64,000 bases of DNA from Paraspadella gotoi (Eukaryota; Chaetognatha): assembly GCA_051294375.1 (NCBI GenBank), contig CM119266.1:10317677-10381676 (forward strand). Reading direction: 5' to 3'. Position 1 is the stretch's first letter; the number at the start of each line of letters is the position of its first letter. The notes under the pieces were generated by a model. That model was given only the letters and a program-made list of their open reading frames with translations. It did not search any database and was not told the origin of the DNA. Shown in pieces: positions 29,139 through 42,179 of this stretch. The translations under genes and the position numbers were made by a program.

Positions 29139-30622
29139 CCGCGAGTCGGGAGATTCTCGATGTTTGGTGTCCCTTCTCCGAAATCTCGCTCCGCGCGCTA
29201 AGTGGGGGGAAAGCGAGGACCACTAAGGGGGAAAAAAGGGGCCAAGACGCCGCGAGATCGAACCAACCAGTCCACCTTTTCGATCGAAAGACGTTGTCTC
29301 TACCGGGATGTCGCCGGGATGACGCCCGATTTGTTTGGCGAGGACGAGTCGTCGTCGTTGTCGAGGGTGACTCTCGTCGATTGTCTCTCTTCAGTGACTC
29401 AGGGACAAATATTTACCGAGGCGCTCTCCCCCTTCTCTCTCTTCTCTTTCTTTCCTTTCTCTTTCTCTATCTCCCAAGCTTTCTCTTATCTTATTATCTT
29501 TACACGATGTTTGTCTTAAAATCTTTTCTCATACGTAGTCACCGGAAAAACAATCACTCCATTAAAAAAAAGGAGACAATGAACTTAATTCTTATCAATA
29601 TAAAAAAAAAGTAATTATGTAGATCATACATGTGATAAAAACATATATATAAAAACTCTTTTTTCTCCTATTCCCGCAGGCTCGGACCCGAATCGACCAT
29701 CCGCTTCCTCAACGTTGAGATGAGCCCGCGTTCGTTGACGGCGCCGGGCAAAGTCAAGGTCAAACTGGCGATGAACGTGACCCGAACTCTGCCCGACGCG
29801 CTCTCCCTCGACGTCTCCATCAAGAAAGACTTCTTCGGGTTCAAATTCCCTCTGCCCTGCATGTACGGGCAGTTCGGATCATGGTGAGTTTCTTCTCTCG
29901 TTCGCGGAGTGAGAGTTGACCAACTTGATGTTGAGACAAATAATTAAGTAATAAATTTGAAAATTTTCACAAAAAAAAGAGACGCAAATAAAGTTTCAGA
30001 ATTATTAAACAGAATCACGTTTAGATTGAGACGATTTTTCAGCATCCCTTACCCATTTAATTTTTATAACTTCTATTGACTTCAATTATTTGATTTTTTT
30101 CTGCATGTGCGTTATTAATTCAAAAAAGATCATTAAAAATTACTAACGACTTACAAATTCACTTTCCTCCTCCTTCAATTCTCAGCCTCTACGAAGACAT
30201 TTGCTACAAACTCTCTCAACACTCAGCCGAAACGGGTGCCCCTACTGGCTGGAGGAGAACGGTCTCCCTGCGCAACTGCGCGGCTCAGTCGAGAGGAAAA
30301 TGCACAAGGCGAACCACGTGAATTTTTTCGTGCCAACGCTGGAAAGCGTGCCCTCGTACATCGCCGAGGTAAGTTTCGTTTCGTTATGAGGGAGGTTCGA
30401 AATTTAGACGTGTCCATCGGACGAAAAAGTTATTTAGTTACGTACGATAATTTTAAATTAAAAAGATCCATCGATATTCATTGCGTTCATCCGTTTTCAT
30501 TAGGGCGAATACGAGGCACAGGCGCGATTCTTGGAGGAAATCACGGGCAACGAGTTGGGATGCCTCAAACTCAAATTCTTTCTGCGTCGGAACCCTGTCG
30601 CGGAAGTGGTGGTGCGATCTGA
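23290..30622 (+). CDS. GM2-activator-like (ML/MD-2-related lipid-binding) secreted protein, joined to copy-1 exons
   Basis: Known role of the family: a lysosomal or secreted lipid-transfer cofactor that lifts gangliosides from membranes for hydrolysis. Exon 1 (23290-23500) starts at ATG with a hydrophobic signal peptide (LFLFCLLTASAAA), then a basic linker, and ends FSFQDCG. Copy-1 exons 2-4 lie at 29680-29883, 30186-30368 and 30504-30622; phases 1, 2 and 0 agree at each junction. The product has eight cysteines spaced as in GM2A (QDC, PCMYGQFGSC, DICY, NGCPYW, LPCNC, LGCLK), enough for four disulfides. Expected length is about 239 residues against 193 for human GM2A; the extra is N-terminal. 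Intron 1 is 6.2 kb while the others are 130-310 bp. Each copy-1 exon is one base shorter than the reading frame requires, so as written the frame is broken three times. Copy 2 (40512-41452) reads better. The broken frame is probably sequence error. An AATAAA lies near 30966. Confidence 0.75.
24759..24783. other. Assembly gap (25 N)
   Basis: Placeholder-sized gap inside CT-rich intron sequence. Confidence 0.99.
24997..25006. other. Assembly gap (10 N)
   Basis: Short gap directly after a (CT)n tract. Confidence 0.99.
25667..25691. other. Assembly gap (25 N)
   Basis: Placeholder-sized gap in purine-rich sequence. Confidence 0.99.
26445..26542. repeat. (GAAA)n tetranucleotide array
   Basis: About 24 near-perfect GAAA units, flanked by looser AATG/AATA repeats. 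Confidence 0.96.
26874..27162. other. Assembly gap (289 N)
   Basis: Right flank is (GA)n, so it probably hides a longer GA array. Confidence 0.99.
27528..27710 (+). CDS. Short candidate open frame, function unknown
   Basis: A 60-codon frame ending in TGA; an internal ATG at 27573 would give about 45 residues (starts MSDRSRTKTVEEAVAEADER). The composition is acidic and Ser-rich, less repetitive than neighbouring frames, and resembles real coding sequence. No domain, splice partner or homologue is recognised. A TGACGTCG/CACGTG cluster precedes it near 27517-27532. It sits inside the intron of the GM2-activator-like gene. It could equally be a chance frame in CGT-rich DNA. Confidence 0.2.
   Translation: MTVGISRRSSSSTSVGMSDRSRTKTVEEAVAEADEREDPFNDLKRTNSSSSRLESGADID
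27905..27957 (+). repeat. Dispersed repeat, fragment c
   Basis: About 50 bp matching the tail of the 9.2-kb copy: TTATCCATCCATTTAATAAA, TAAGCCATCTTGCCCC and TTTGGACAGG. It is cut short by a gap at 27978. Confidence 0.6.
27978..28002. other. Assembly gap (25 N)
   Basis: Placeholder-sized gap next to the dispersed-repeat fragment. Confidence 0.99.
28342..28692. repeat. Opposed (CT)n and (GA)n arrays
   Basis: (CT)n at about 28342-28402 and (GA)n at about 28590-28692 with about 190 bp between them. This is the third such facing pair in the window. Confidence 0.9.
29104..29139. repeat. (TCG)n array in copy 1
   Basis: About eleven TCG units. The equivalent in copy 2 is at about 39943-39979 with one or two more units. 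Confidence 0.9.
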
Positions 30623-32289
30623 CGTGGTGAAGCAGGTCGTCCGCGACGATGAGAAGAACGTATCCCCCGCGGCCGAGAAGATACGAGCGTGTGATATCGC
30701 GTTGTCTCGAAGTCCTCGAGAGAGAAACGCTTTATAACAGTTCATATTGAACTAACTAACGTCGCTTTTTTTTTCTTTTTTTCTTTTTTTTTTGGAAGGG
30801 GGGAGGGGGGGCGTATACTGGGATTAGGGAGGGCGAAGGAAGCAAATTTAGATGATGTTTTAGTTTGGGTAAGTTTCATGTTGGAGAATTTTTGGCATAT
30901 ATTTCCCCCCTTTTTTTAAAAAAAAACCTGGTGAGTTTTAACTGTATGCTCTTACTGCACTACCTGTGAATAAATCGTGCAGATTTAACGTTATTTATAA
31001 TTTGCGTGTATAATACATCGTCATGTCTTGAATATTGTTGTACATATGTCTCATAACGTGCCATAATTGGCTATATTTTGAAATGCGCCAATTACAATGT
31101 TCCTCAATTAAAAACTTTTTTCTCTAAGACTTGGGACTGTGAGTTAACAAATTAACTTTCGATAACAGACAAATTACCCCCCCAAAAAAGCTAAAACAGT
31201 TCATTTCATGCGCATTACATTTTGTTCTCATGGCCCTCGCAGCCCCAATAGTCGTGCTCTCCACTCAAAAAGAGGGCCGAGCAATAACATCCGCTTGGGA
31301 TATGGAACAACGCCGAAAGAGTTTAATGTTAATCGTCTTTCCAAGATCGTTAACGATTACTAATCATATGACGGGTTTTATGCGAGACCGCTCTCCGAGT
31401 TTTAAGTGTCGCTATCTCCTTTGATTCGGTCACGATTTCACGGACGACGAATATAAAAAAAAAAATTTTAAACGTCGACGGGAGAAAAAGTGTAAACTGG
31501 CTGGTATAAATTTAATATCTTGACGCCGATAAAAATCGGAAAAAAACCAGAAAACGATGTATTTATTTTTTTCCAGGCTCACTCCTGAAAAAAAAAAACC
31601 AGTCCCATTTTCGCGGAATTCCGAATTCCGAGAGAATTTTCAGTTGTCTGAGACTGTAGTTTGAAAGAGTAATTAATTTAATAATTATTAATTAAGTGCT
31701 AGGGCCCCCTAGTAGGGGAAAGGTAAAAGTTATTGGCAAAGAATGTTTACCATGACAATGACTTCTCATTAACAAATGAGAAAACGAATTTGCTCGGTTT
31801 GTCTAAAGCAGCTTTTCAAAGAAGAACCGAGAGGGCTGATAAAGCTGAGGATGATTAAAGGAAACATAAGGGAAATAACTGGCTCATAATTTAATATTCC
31901 TTGACCTTGTTCAATTTGGGAAGAATGAACGAAATCCTCAATCAGTACAAGTTTTACTATAAAAGAAAAAAACTAATTCATATCTTATTTGTTTATTTTT
32001 AAAATCAAAACGTTTCAATTATTTACCTCTATTTTTAAATACATGAAGAATTGGAAGCTAATTAATTATAATTATTAAAAGATAGTTAGTCGTGAGAAAT
32101 AAATAAATATGATTTATGCTTAGATAATACTGACATCATTTACGTTGATTATAAAGCAGTTGCTGAAATCATGAACTGTGTGAGTGAAAAAACCTGTATG
32201 TAGCGAAAGACTATTTTTCGCCACTTTTTCTTTTACCTACAATAATAAACAATTTGTTTTGGTTCTTTCGTTTTGTTGTGTTGGTAGCA

Positions 32290-32411
32290 TTAAAGGAGAA
32301 AAGTTTTTTTATTTTGAACAACGAATTTATTTAGCATGAAAAATGGACATGTTTCGGGTTCAATGTAAGACTTCATTCAGTTGTTCAAAATAATAAACTT
32401 TTCTCCTTTAA
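32290..32411. repeat. Inverted-repeat hairpin in copy 1
   Basis: Left arm 32290-32322 (TTAAAGGAGAAAAG...GAACAAC) pairs with right arm 32380-32411 (GTTGTTCAAAATA...CTCCTTTAA) around a 57-nt loop. The copy-2 equivalent is 43169-43288. It could be a small foldback element; a miRNA-like precursor cannot be excluded but arm and loop sizes are not diagnostic. Confidence 0.75.
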
Positions 32412-32702
32412 CACCTAAAATTCAAAATATTTATTTAACTTTGTGACAAATCACGTGTAAAAATTTAAGAAGTTTAAAATGAAAAGTTTACATGACGAAC
32501 ATGCTTGAAATTAAATTAAAAAGAATTGAAATCGAGTAACAACCGACCAAAGGAACCATACCGGCATTCGTCTCGAATGCTTTTGAGAGCTTGTGACGAA
32601 ATCAAAAACGTAAAAAAATGTAAATGGCGGAGTGCTGTGAGCTGATTAACTTTTTCCTCTACTTCTGTATGCCTCCTTAAACGAATACGGAATACGGTAA
32701 TA

Positions 32703-34435
32703 TTAAGAATTGAATATTTTTAAATGTCGCGAAGCCGTCTTAAAATTTTTCGGGTTAAGCGTTCGAATTATGTTCTGGTTGATGATGGAATTGGTTACCG
32801 TTGTCTTGGCTCCACCGTGCGGCACGAAAGTCTTACCACTTTTGTTGACAACACTCTTTTCGTAACTGGAATGAGAGGAAGAATAATTATAAAACCGTAA
32901 CCGATAACGTGAAGTGCTGACAATGCCGTTTACTCATTTTAATTTACTTTGTAACAACGGTACGAAAAGGCGAAGACTTGTAATCCGGGAAATTTTCGAA
33001 GCAACCGGCCTACAACCGCCGAGACGCTTGCCTGGCGAAGACGGCTTAAAGGGGCGACCGTCGGATTCTTTACTGGGTCCTGAAATATGGAGATTAATAA
33101 TAGAAACTCGCGTTCGTGGTTGACTTTGTAATTAACTTTCTATAGGAAATATTAATTTGGTAACAATTAAAAATAAATGCATTTTAACAAATGCGACTTA
33201 TTTTATATTACGTGGTGTTTCTCGCTTCGTCCCTAGGGGTTGTTGCGATAATCATCGATCAATATATAATTTGAATATCCGATAAAACACAAATTTCAAA
33301 ACTGTCAATACAACAATCATTATCTTTTAATCAGTGTCTGTCTCTCTCTCTCACTCTCTCACCCTTGCTAGCGGAATGGGCTCTGATCCCGCCTCAGAAG
33401 GCGCCCGCGGCGTTGGATCAGGCTGGTAAACGCTGGGGTCGAAAACGTCTCCCAAACGGAAAGGCCACGTGGAAGGGCCCGCCTTTGAGAACGCCTTTAT
33501 GACGAGCGTTTGATGTGTTCCGCAATTGCCGCTCACGATCGTAGGACGAGCTGCGTATGGATATTTGCCTGGCATAGTCATGATGAGCGGTAATTGAGAA
33601 CTGCATTGAGAATTTTTGGAATTTTGCGTTGTGTGGATGAGATAAACCAAATACCGATAGTGAGGTGATAAACCCATAGCCCGTTCCTTTTTCCGGGGTT
33701 GGTAATGAAGTTGGGGCCGCGGGGGCTTTTCTTCTTTTTCGGCTTTCAGGCCGGGACTAAATTCGAGAGGGGACCTCCGAGGGTCCCGTAATGCATTCCC
33801 AAACCGGTGCTCTTCTTCGCGGGCGAAGAAAGGGATGTAGGGTTTGCCTATCAAAAAAGTAAGAAAATGGTGTCGAGAATTAAAATTAATCAGAGAGTCG
33901 CAACAAAACGCAAGAAAAAAGTTGGGGGGAAAAAAACAAATAGGTCAATTCAAGTAATGTTACACGAAGGATATTCCCGCAAGGAATATAGTCAATAGTT
34001 AACGCCCAAACTAGTAAAAAAATTAAAATCGACTAATCCTGGTCTGCCACTACATTTTAACGATACTAACCGATGGCCTTTTGCGAATTCTTTAGTCTGT
34101 CCATTCTCATTCGTCTGACGACATCCGCGTAGGCTTCTCCTTCGTAAACGCGCCGAATTTTCCTTCAAAGTATCCGTCCATCAGAGCAGACCGTTTGCTA
34201 AAAAAATTAATTATTACTCCAATGGTACAATTGTATGACAAGTTTTGATCATTGACGAAATCGGCGTCCATTGTCACCTGGTTCCTCGGGCCAACATCTG
34301 TTTTCCTTCGGCCGATTCGTTATATTGATTAAAGCCACCCGGGGACTTGTACTTGTCTCCGATGGTGATGTTACCCCGGCTCAGAAAGAACCCGACCCTC
34401 TCCATATCCGATTTGTTATCGCGATCTCCCGGCAT
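32703..34435 (-). pseudogene. CFAP96 (C4orf47-like), copy 1, frame-broken
   Basis: Same six-exon arrangement as the intact copy at 43581-45333. Exons are at about 34278-34435, 34071-34197, 33655-33847, 33363-33568, 32948-33079 and 32703-32864. Lengths differ from the intact copy by -3, -1, -2, -4 and +1 bases in exons 1 to 5, so the protein cannot be read through. Conserved fragments remain (NKSDMERVGFF, TIGDKYKSPGG, SSPGKRLGG with one base lost after it, SGKTFVPHGG). The break pattern is single-base indels without nonsense substitutions, which suggests base-calling errors rather than decay. Confidence 0.7.
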
Positions 34436-34982
34436 TCTGGCGAAGAATGTCAGAATGTCAAAAAAAATAGTATCGATTATTCGTAAAAATATTACTAACA
34501 AATACTATTACTTACGTAAAATATTTTCGGTTTATCAAGAAAAATCAATAAGAGCTTCACAAATTTTTAACATTCTTAATAATTCCGTAAGATTCGTTTA
34601 CGAGTTCAGGTTTGATGTAGTTAACATTGGTTACATGTTAGATAACGGTTGTCAGGACGATTCCAGAGACTGTGCATTTGTTTTGGATAAGTTATAGGGA
34701 GCCTCATTGAATTATAATTTGATAATTTGATATTTGATAATTGATAATTATAAATTTATACTATGATGAACATCGATTAAAAATTGGCAATCTAACATTT
34801 TAGAGAGAAGATGGAATAATGTCTTAAAAAATCAAATGAGTAATATGTCATTTTAATTTCATGAGAAGCGAAATCAAAGTAGGCGAATGTAAAATATGTT
34901 TAGGAAATACTTTCATAAATAGTATTTGTAATTTTGTAACTTTTTAATTCAATATCTTTATTTTCATATCAATTCATTGATT

Positions 34983-35036
34983 ATGACTGAAAAGGAATTC
35001 CCTCATAATTCGAAAAAGCCGCAAATCAAATCGATG
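34983..35036 (+). other. Orphan 18-codon exon-like segment (copy 1)
   Basis: ATG plus 17 codons (MTEKEFPHNSKKPQIKSM) followed directly by a consensus donor GTAAGTAA. It is identical in copy 2 (45876-45929), a notable contrast with the indel-rich surroundings. It lies between CFAP96 and the VWC gene. No downstream exon in matching phase was found; it may be a 5' leader or an alternative first exon. Confidence 0.3.
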
Positions 35037-35188
35037 GTAAGTAAACAAAATTCATATCACATTAGAATGGTATTTACTCATCCAATTATTTTTAACGTCA
35101 AAAATAATAAAAAGGGAATCTGCGGATTCAAATAACACATTTTTGACGAATTATTTTTGAAATATTGCTGAATATACCCCCCCAAAAA

Positions 35189-36357
35189 AATAATCATTAA
35201 TAGTTCTCCTGATTGTAGTGTGCTTCACGCTTCAGATGCATCAAAAAATTCAAAAAGAGGCAAGTGACAAGTCCTAATTGTTCTTCGAAAGAAAAAACAA
35301 AGAATGATAGATAACCAGCCTAAAATAATCGCAACGAACGTTATATAATAGAGGTTATTTGGGTTAATTTTACTTTCTTCAGATTCCTGGCGCGTGTGGG
35401 AAGCAATAGACGCAAATTGCGACAGCAGCCCTAAAGGAAATCCTTGCGGTGACATGTTCTTGCCAGCTGTCTGAACGGTAAGATTTTTACTTTTTTTATA
35501 ATTTCACTATCTTTGTAAAATTAGTAAATATGGAATCGGAATCAACCAATTTAAAAAACAATTTTCTCGAGTATGGAAAACGAATACACATATCGCTGCA
35601 GAGAAGATACAAAGCACTGTTACGGGCAATTACCGTGCACCGACGCCATCATTAAACCAGGTTTACTCATAAAAAAATTATAAATGTAAATTCAGACCGT
35701 CGCTATGTATCAGTTTGTAAATTAGTCGCTACAATGTAGCCTACAATATCGTTAATATTGATCATTAAATAGCAATTTGGCTATATATCGACAAAGTGCA
35801 ATTTGCAAAGAAAACGGCGCCATTAACATTTTTTTAACTACTTTAAAACATTTATCTTCTTCAGGCGACTGCTGTCCAAGTTGCCCTAACGGACCAAACT
35901 GCAAAATTTACGGCAAAGTAGTGAGACCAAGCCAAGAAAAGATTTACGCCCCAGGTATGAACAAATTCTAGTTAAGGACTGATGTCTTGGACTCCTGGCA
36001 TAATCAACTTGATTGGGGCTTCGAACCCACAGCAAGCGCCTCCAATCAATGGCGTGCGTTAATAACCCGGGGAGAGAAATCGTGAACTTAAGCTCCTACG
36101 GTTGAAAACAAAATGTAACCTGTTCACCGGTCACCCTTTGATACGAGGCCAAATAAGAGTGGCGGTGAGGTGATTTTCAGTTGAACTGCCACAACGTTAA
36201 TGGTGTTTACGAAAATTCCCTTGTCAAGGTACCGAATAAGTAACGAAATACAGCTTTTGCCCAAAAACGACAGGTTACGCAAAAAAGATGCTTCGTATCC
36301 AACATTCAACATGGGACTTACATTTACGAGGAGGAACTCGGTTGCTACACATCTCTA
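35189..36357 (+). pseudogene. Secreted VWC-domain protein, copy 1, frame-broken
   Basis: Collinear with the intact copy at 46081-47230. The start codon is altered by indels (AAAAAAATAATCATT where copy 2 has AAAAAATGAAATCATT), the second exon has an extra G (TGCGGTGACATG), and the final exon has several insertions. The donors and Cys codons are otherwise preserved. Probably the same gene read with errors. Confidence 0.65.
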
Positions 36358-37437
36358 AAAATAAAAATTTAACCAAGAAAAATGTAAAAATATGCATAGT
36401 AGATGGAAAAAATAAATGTTTTTAGCCGATACTGTTTCACCGTTTCACGTTTCATTCTGCCTAATACAAAATACTAGCAACACAAAAAAAATTAGTTACA
36501 ATTTTACACGTTTAAATTTCTTCGGATAAATAAAACATTATTGGTCATTTTAACGTATACAAAGATAATTAGACAATAATAACACTAAAGAAACGACCCA
36601 ATGCTTGTTGCTTTTAGTTTCTCATATTTACAATAGCCAGTTGACCCCACAATCTTACCGCTAAAAATAAAGCTGCCGAAAAAAATTAAGTAACTCATTT
36701 CCCTGTTAAATTTTTCAAAAAAAATATAATTTGATTGCGATATAAATGCAAATGTGGGTTCATTGGAAAACAGAGACTAGAGGAGCGTTGACGTTTTTTT
36801 AACTGTCGAAGGTAAAATTGAGAAAGAGCATCGAAAGACGATAAAAGCATCTTTTCTTTTTGAAAGAGTGAGAAATAATTATTAATTTTTTAAAGTGGGG
36901 AAAAAAAGATAAGATCGTGGGAAGATTTTTGTTTTGTTTTATAACTTTCGAGACGATCGCAATAGAGTGCAAAAAATGCAATTAAATGAAAGAGTACATA
37001 TGCAGAAACATAAATTTTATCCGCTATCTAAAAATTAAAAATTTGGAATACCGTTAAAAATAACTGAAAAAAGGGGTAAGAACTGAAATATTAATCGTTA
37101 CGGAATGGAGCAAACCAAATATTGAAGATTTTTTTTTACTCATTTGTCAATCGGAAGCAGCGATGGAACGTTTTTCGCTGGCAACACAATGAATTGGGGG
37201 ACAGAAAGCGAATTATTATTCTGTAATTGAATACAATAGTAATTCCATTACTAAAGTTTATTTTTAAATTTTTTTTGCTGGAGTTCAAATTGTAACGACA
37301 AAGTGGGCCGTGAGAAAAAAAAAAGAGCGAGTTATCACTTTTTTCCCGTAGAAAATAACCAGGGAGGGAAAAAAAAACAAGCAAGACCCCGCGAAGAGTG
37401 ACGGGCAAGCAAAAAAATGAGAATGCAACGAACGGTC

Positions 37438-38782
<1,345 letters not shown>

Positions 38783-39414
38783 CGTTAGCGATGCGCGAAA
38801 GAAATTTCCGGAATTATATCTACAAATAGAGAGACAGCTGTGGTTTTTTTGTGGCGAACCAAACCCACTGAGAGTATGAAACGTCAACATGAAAGGCTTC
38901 AGAGCAGCGCCCCGAATCGCACCTATCCCGCCAAGGAATCACAGTAAAACGAGCAAAAGAGCAATCCTTTATATATTCTTTGGTTCAAGTTTTAAAGTTT
39001 AATAAAATAAGGGAATTGCCAAAAAACGGACAGGAAATTTCCAAAATTTCCGTATTATTATTTGGGCTAAATTATGCTCATTTACCGCTTTTTTGGCTGT
39101 CACTCATTTTAATCAATATTCTGCAATCACACACAAGTTTAAAGAGTAAATATTTACCGAATAATTTAGCTTATCTGGAAATAAGAAGGAAAAATAACTG
39201 CAATGTACCTGTCAGTAAAAAAAATTTAATAAACATTTTGCAATAAATCTTTCAAGTAAATATGTGTAATAGTAATTTATATTAGAAAAAGAAGTTTCAT
39301 ATAAAATCGGGGGCAAAAAGAAATTAGAAAAATCACAGTTAGTTGCTAAATTATCTATAAAATTCGTTTTTAATATGCTAATAAAAATGCAATAGAGTCC
39401 TATAGAAGAGCGGC

Positions 39415-39574
39415 ATTTACGAGGACACGAAAGCTCTGAAGTAGTTTTCCCACACACGCGCCCCCTTGTTTCGTCGAATTTTGTCGATCGTCGGCGTTGA
39501 CCTCGTCGAAGAGGGGACGCGTGGTTTTTCGCACGCAGCTCCATCCAGATTCGAATGCGTCGTCGCTCGCTCTT
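39415..39574 (-). pseudogene. Partial copy of the last GST exon
   Basis: Most of the C-terminal GST exon (full version at 50172-50361) is present, with one-base insertions, and ends abruptly at the duplication junction near 39574-39582. No upstream GST exons accompany it, so it cannot make a GST. Confidence 0.8.
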
Positions 39575-39946
39575 ACCACGTCATGATGATGATGATGAGT
39601 CCGAAATCTCGGGAATATCGAAAATCGAGTGTGAGAGAAAAGACAAAATTTAATACAGGAGAAATCGTCTTACCGACGCTCTTGGCGTGGTGGCAGGAAA
39701 ACCTATCGGATTTAAGATTAAATAAGGTTCTTTAAAGCTTTTCGCGGATTTCCCCAGTGGCGCAGTACAAGCATCGGAATGGAATGTTGAAAGAAGGGGA
39801 GGGATTATAATATGTTTTTCTTTTTTTGTTTTGTAAATTCTGGGAGGAACTGTAGAACGCAAATAATCTTTTCACGATGAACTAGTTTTGCAAAAGGTTC
39901 GAATCGGCGCTCGTCGCCAGAATAATTAAAGATTCTCTTGATGTCT

Positions 39947-39979
<33 letters not shown>

Positions 39980-40511
39980 GCCCGCGAGTCGGGAGATTCT
40001 CGATGTTTGGTGTCGCTTCTCCGAAATCTCGCTCCCGCGCGCTAAGTGGGGGGAAAGCGAGGACCACCTAAGGGGGAAAAAGGGGCCAAGACGCCGCGAG
40101 ATCGACCACCAGTCCACCTTTTCGATCGAAAGACGTTGTCTCTACCCGGATGTCGCCGGGATGACGCCCGATTTGTTTGCGAGGACGAGTCGTCGTCGTT
40201 GTCGAGGGTGACTCTCGTCGATTGTCTCTCTTCAGTGACTCAGGGACAAATATTTACCGAGGCGCTCTCCCCCCCTCTCTCTCTTTCTTTCTTTCTTTCT
40301 CTTTCTCTATCTCCCAAGCTTTCTTTTATCTTATTATCTTTACACGATGTTTGTCTTAAATCTTTTCTCATACGTAAGTCACCGGAAAAAATTCCATTAA
40401 AAAAAAGGAGACAATAAACTTAATTCTTATCAATATAAAAAAAAGTAATTATGTAGATCATACATGTGATAAACATATTATATAAAAACTCTTTTTCTCC
40501 TATTCCCGCAG

Positions 40512-41452
40512 GCTCGGACCCCGATCGGCCCATCCGCTTCCTCAACGTTGAGATGAGCCCGCGTCCGTTGACGGCGCCGGGCAAAGTCAAGGTCAAACTG
40601 GCGATGAACGTGACCCGAACTCTGCCCGACGCGCTCTCCCTCGACGTCTCAATCAAGAAAGACTTCTTCGGGTTCAAATTCCCTCTGCCCTGCATGTACG
40701 GGCAGTTCGGATCATGGTGAGTTTCTTCTCTCGTTCGCGGAGTGAGAGTTGACCACTTGATGTTGAGACAAATAATTAAGTTATAAATTTGAAATTTTCA
40801 CAAAAAAAAGAGACGCAATAAAGTTTCAGAATTATTAAACAGAATCACGTTTAGATTGAGACGATTTTTCAGCATCCTTACCCATTTAATTTTTATAACT
40901 TCTATTGACTTCAATTATTTGATTTTTTTCTGCATGTGCGTTATTAATTCAAAAAAGATCATAAAAATTACTAACAGACTTACAAATTCACTTTCCTCCC
41001 TTCAATTCCAGCCTCTACGAAGACATTTGCTACAAACTCTCTCAACACTCAGCCGAAAACGGGTGCCCCTACTGGCTGGAGGAGAACGGTCTCCCCTGCA
41101 ACTGCGCGGCTCTAGTCGAGAGGAAAATGCACAAGGCGAACCACGTGGAATTTTTTCGTGCCAACGCTGGAAAGCGTGCCCTCGTACATCGCCGAGGTAA
41201 GTTTCGTTTCGTTATGAGGGAGGTTCGAAATTTAGCCGTGTCATCGGGACGAAAAAGTTATTTAGTTACGTACGATAATTTTAAATTTAAAAGATCCATC
41301 GATATTCATTGCGTTCATCCGTTTTTCATTAGGGCGAATACGAGGCACAGGCGCGATTCTTGGAGGAAATCACGGGCAACGAGTTGGGATGCCTCAAACT
41401 CAAATTCTTTCTGCGTCGGAACCCTGTCGCGGGAAGTGGTGGTGCGATCTGA
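40512..41452 (+). CDS. GM2-activator-like protein, exons 2-4, copy 2
   Basis: Exon 2 (40512-40716) continues in phase from exon 1 at 23290-23500 (DCG|SDPDRPIRFL) and runs to FGS. Exon 3 (41012-41196) carries CLYEDICYKLS, NGCPYWLEENGLPCNC and KMHKANHV. Exon 4 (41333-41452) carries the conserved ITGNELGCLKLKF and stops at VAGSGGAI, close to where GM2A proteins end. Exon 3 has one extra G (CACGTGGAATTTTTTC; copy 1 has CACGTGAATTTTTTC), shifting the frame; without it the total is 720 nt in one frame. There is no exon 1 within this copy, so the gene as assembled has one first exon and two sets of later exons. Role: extracellular or lysosomal lipid transfer, known for the family and inferred here. 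Confidence 0.75.
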
Positions 41453-42059
41453 CGTGGTGAAGCAGGTCGTCCGCGACGATGAGAAGAACGTATCCCCGCG
41501 CGGCCCGAGAAGATACGAGCGTGTGATATACGCGTTGTCTCGAAGTCCTCGGAGAGAGAAACGCTTATAACAGTTCATATTGAACTAACTACGTCGCTTT
41601 TTTTTTCTTTTTCTTTTTTTTTTTGGAAGGGGGGAGGGGGGGCGTATACTGGGATTAGGGAGGGCGAAAGGAAGCAAATTTAGATGGTTTTAGTTTGGGT
41701 AAGTTTCATGTTGGAGAATTTTGGCATATATTTCCCCCCCTTTTTTTTAAAAACCTGGTGAGTTTTACCTGTATGCTTCTTACTGCACTACCTGTGATAA
41801 ATCGTGCAGATTTAACGTTATTTATAATTGCGTGTATATACATCGTCATGTCTTGAATTATTGTTGTACATATGTCTCATAACGTGCCATAATTGCTATA
41901 TTTTGAAATGCGCCAATTACAATGTTCCTCAATTAAAAACTTTTTTTCTCTAAGACTTGGGACTGTGAGTTAACAAATTAACTTTCGATAACAGCCAAAT
42001 TACCCCCCCCCAAAAAAAAGCTAAAACAGTTCATTTCATGCGCATTACATTTTGTTCTC

Positions 42060-42179
42060 ATGGCCTCGCAGGCCCCAATAGTCGGCCTCTCCACTCAAAA
42101 AGAGGGCCGAGCAATAACATCCGCTTGGGATTGGACACCCGAAGAGTTTAATGTTAATCGTCTTTCCAAGAGTCGTTAA
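42060..42179 (+). CDS. 39-residue candidate small ORF, function unknown
   Basis: ATG to TAA, starting MASQAPIVGLSTQKEGR and containing TSAWDWTPEEFNVNRL. Composition resembles real coding sequence more than neighbouring AT-rich DNA. Copy 1 (about 31230-31350) has the same region with indels that destroy the frame. No domain, signal peptide or splice partner is recognised. It sits between the GM2-activator-like gene and the 3' end of CFAP96 and may be an isolated exon. Confidence 0.25.
   Translation: MASQAPIVGLSTQKEGRAITSAWDWTPEEFNVNRLSKSR

Larger units (their letters stand above)
23501..29679 (+). other. Intron 1 of the GM2-activator-like gene: repeats and gaps
   Basis: Six kilobases dominated by simple repeats: (GAC)n at about 23965-23999, interrupted (CT)n at 24000-24350 and 24410-24750, a 98-bp (GAAA)n, (GGGT)n near 28189-28213, opposed (CT)n/(GA)n at 28342-28692, and five N gaps. 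Copy 1 of the 10.8-kb unit begins within it, at about 28735. One short candidate frame (27528-27710) is listed separately. No other gene is seen. Confidence 0.6.
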
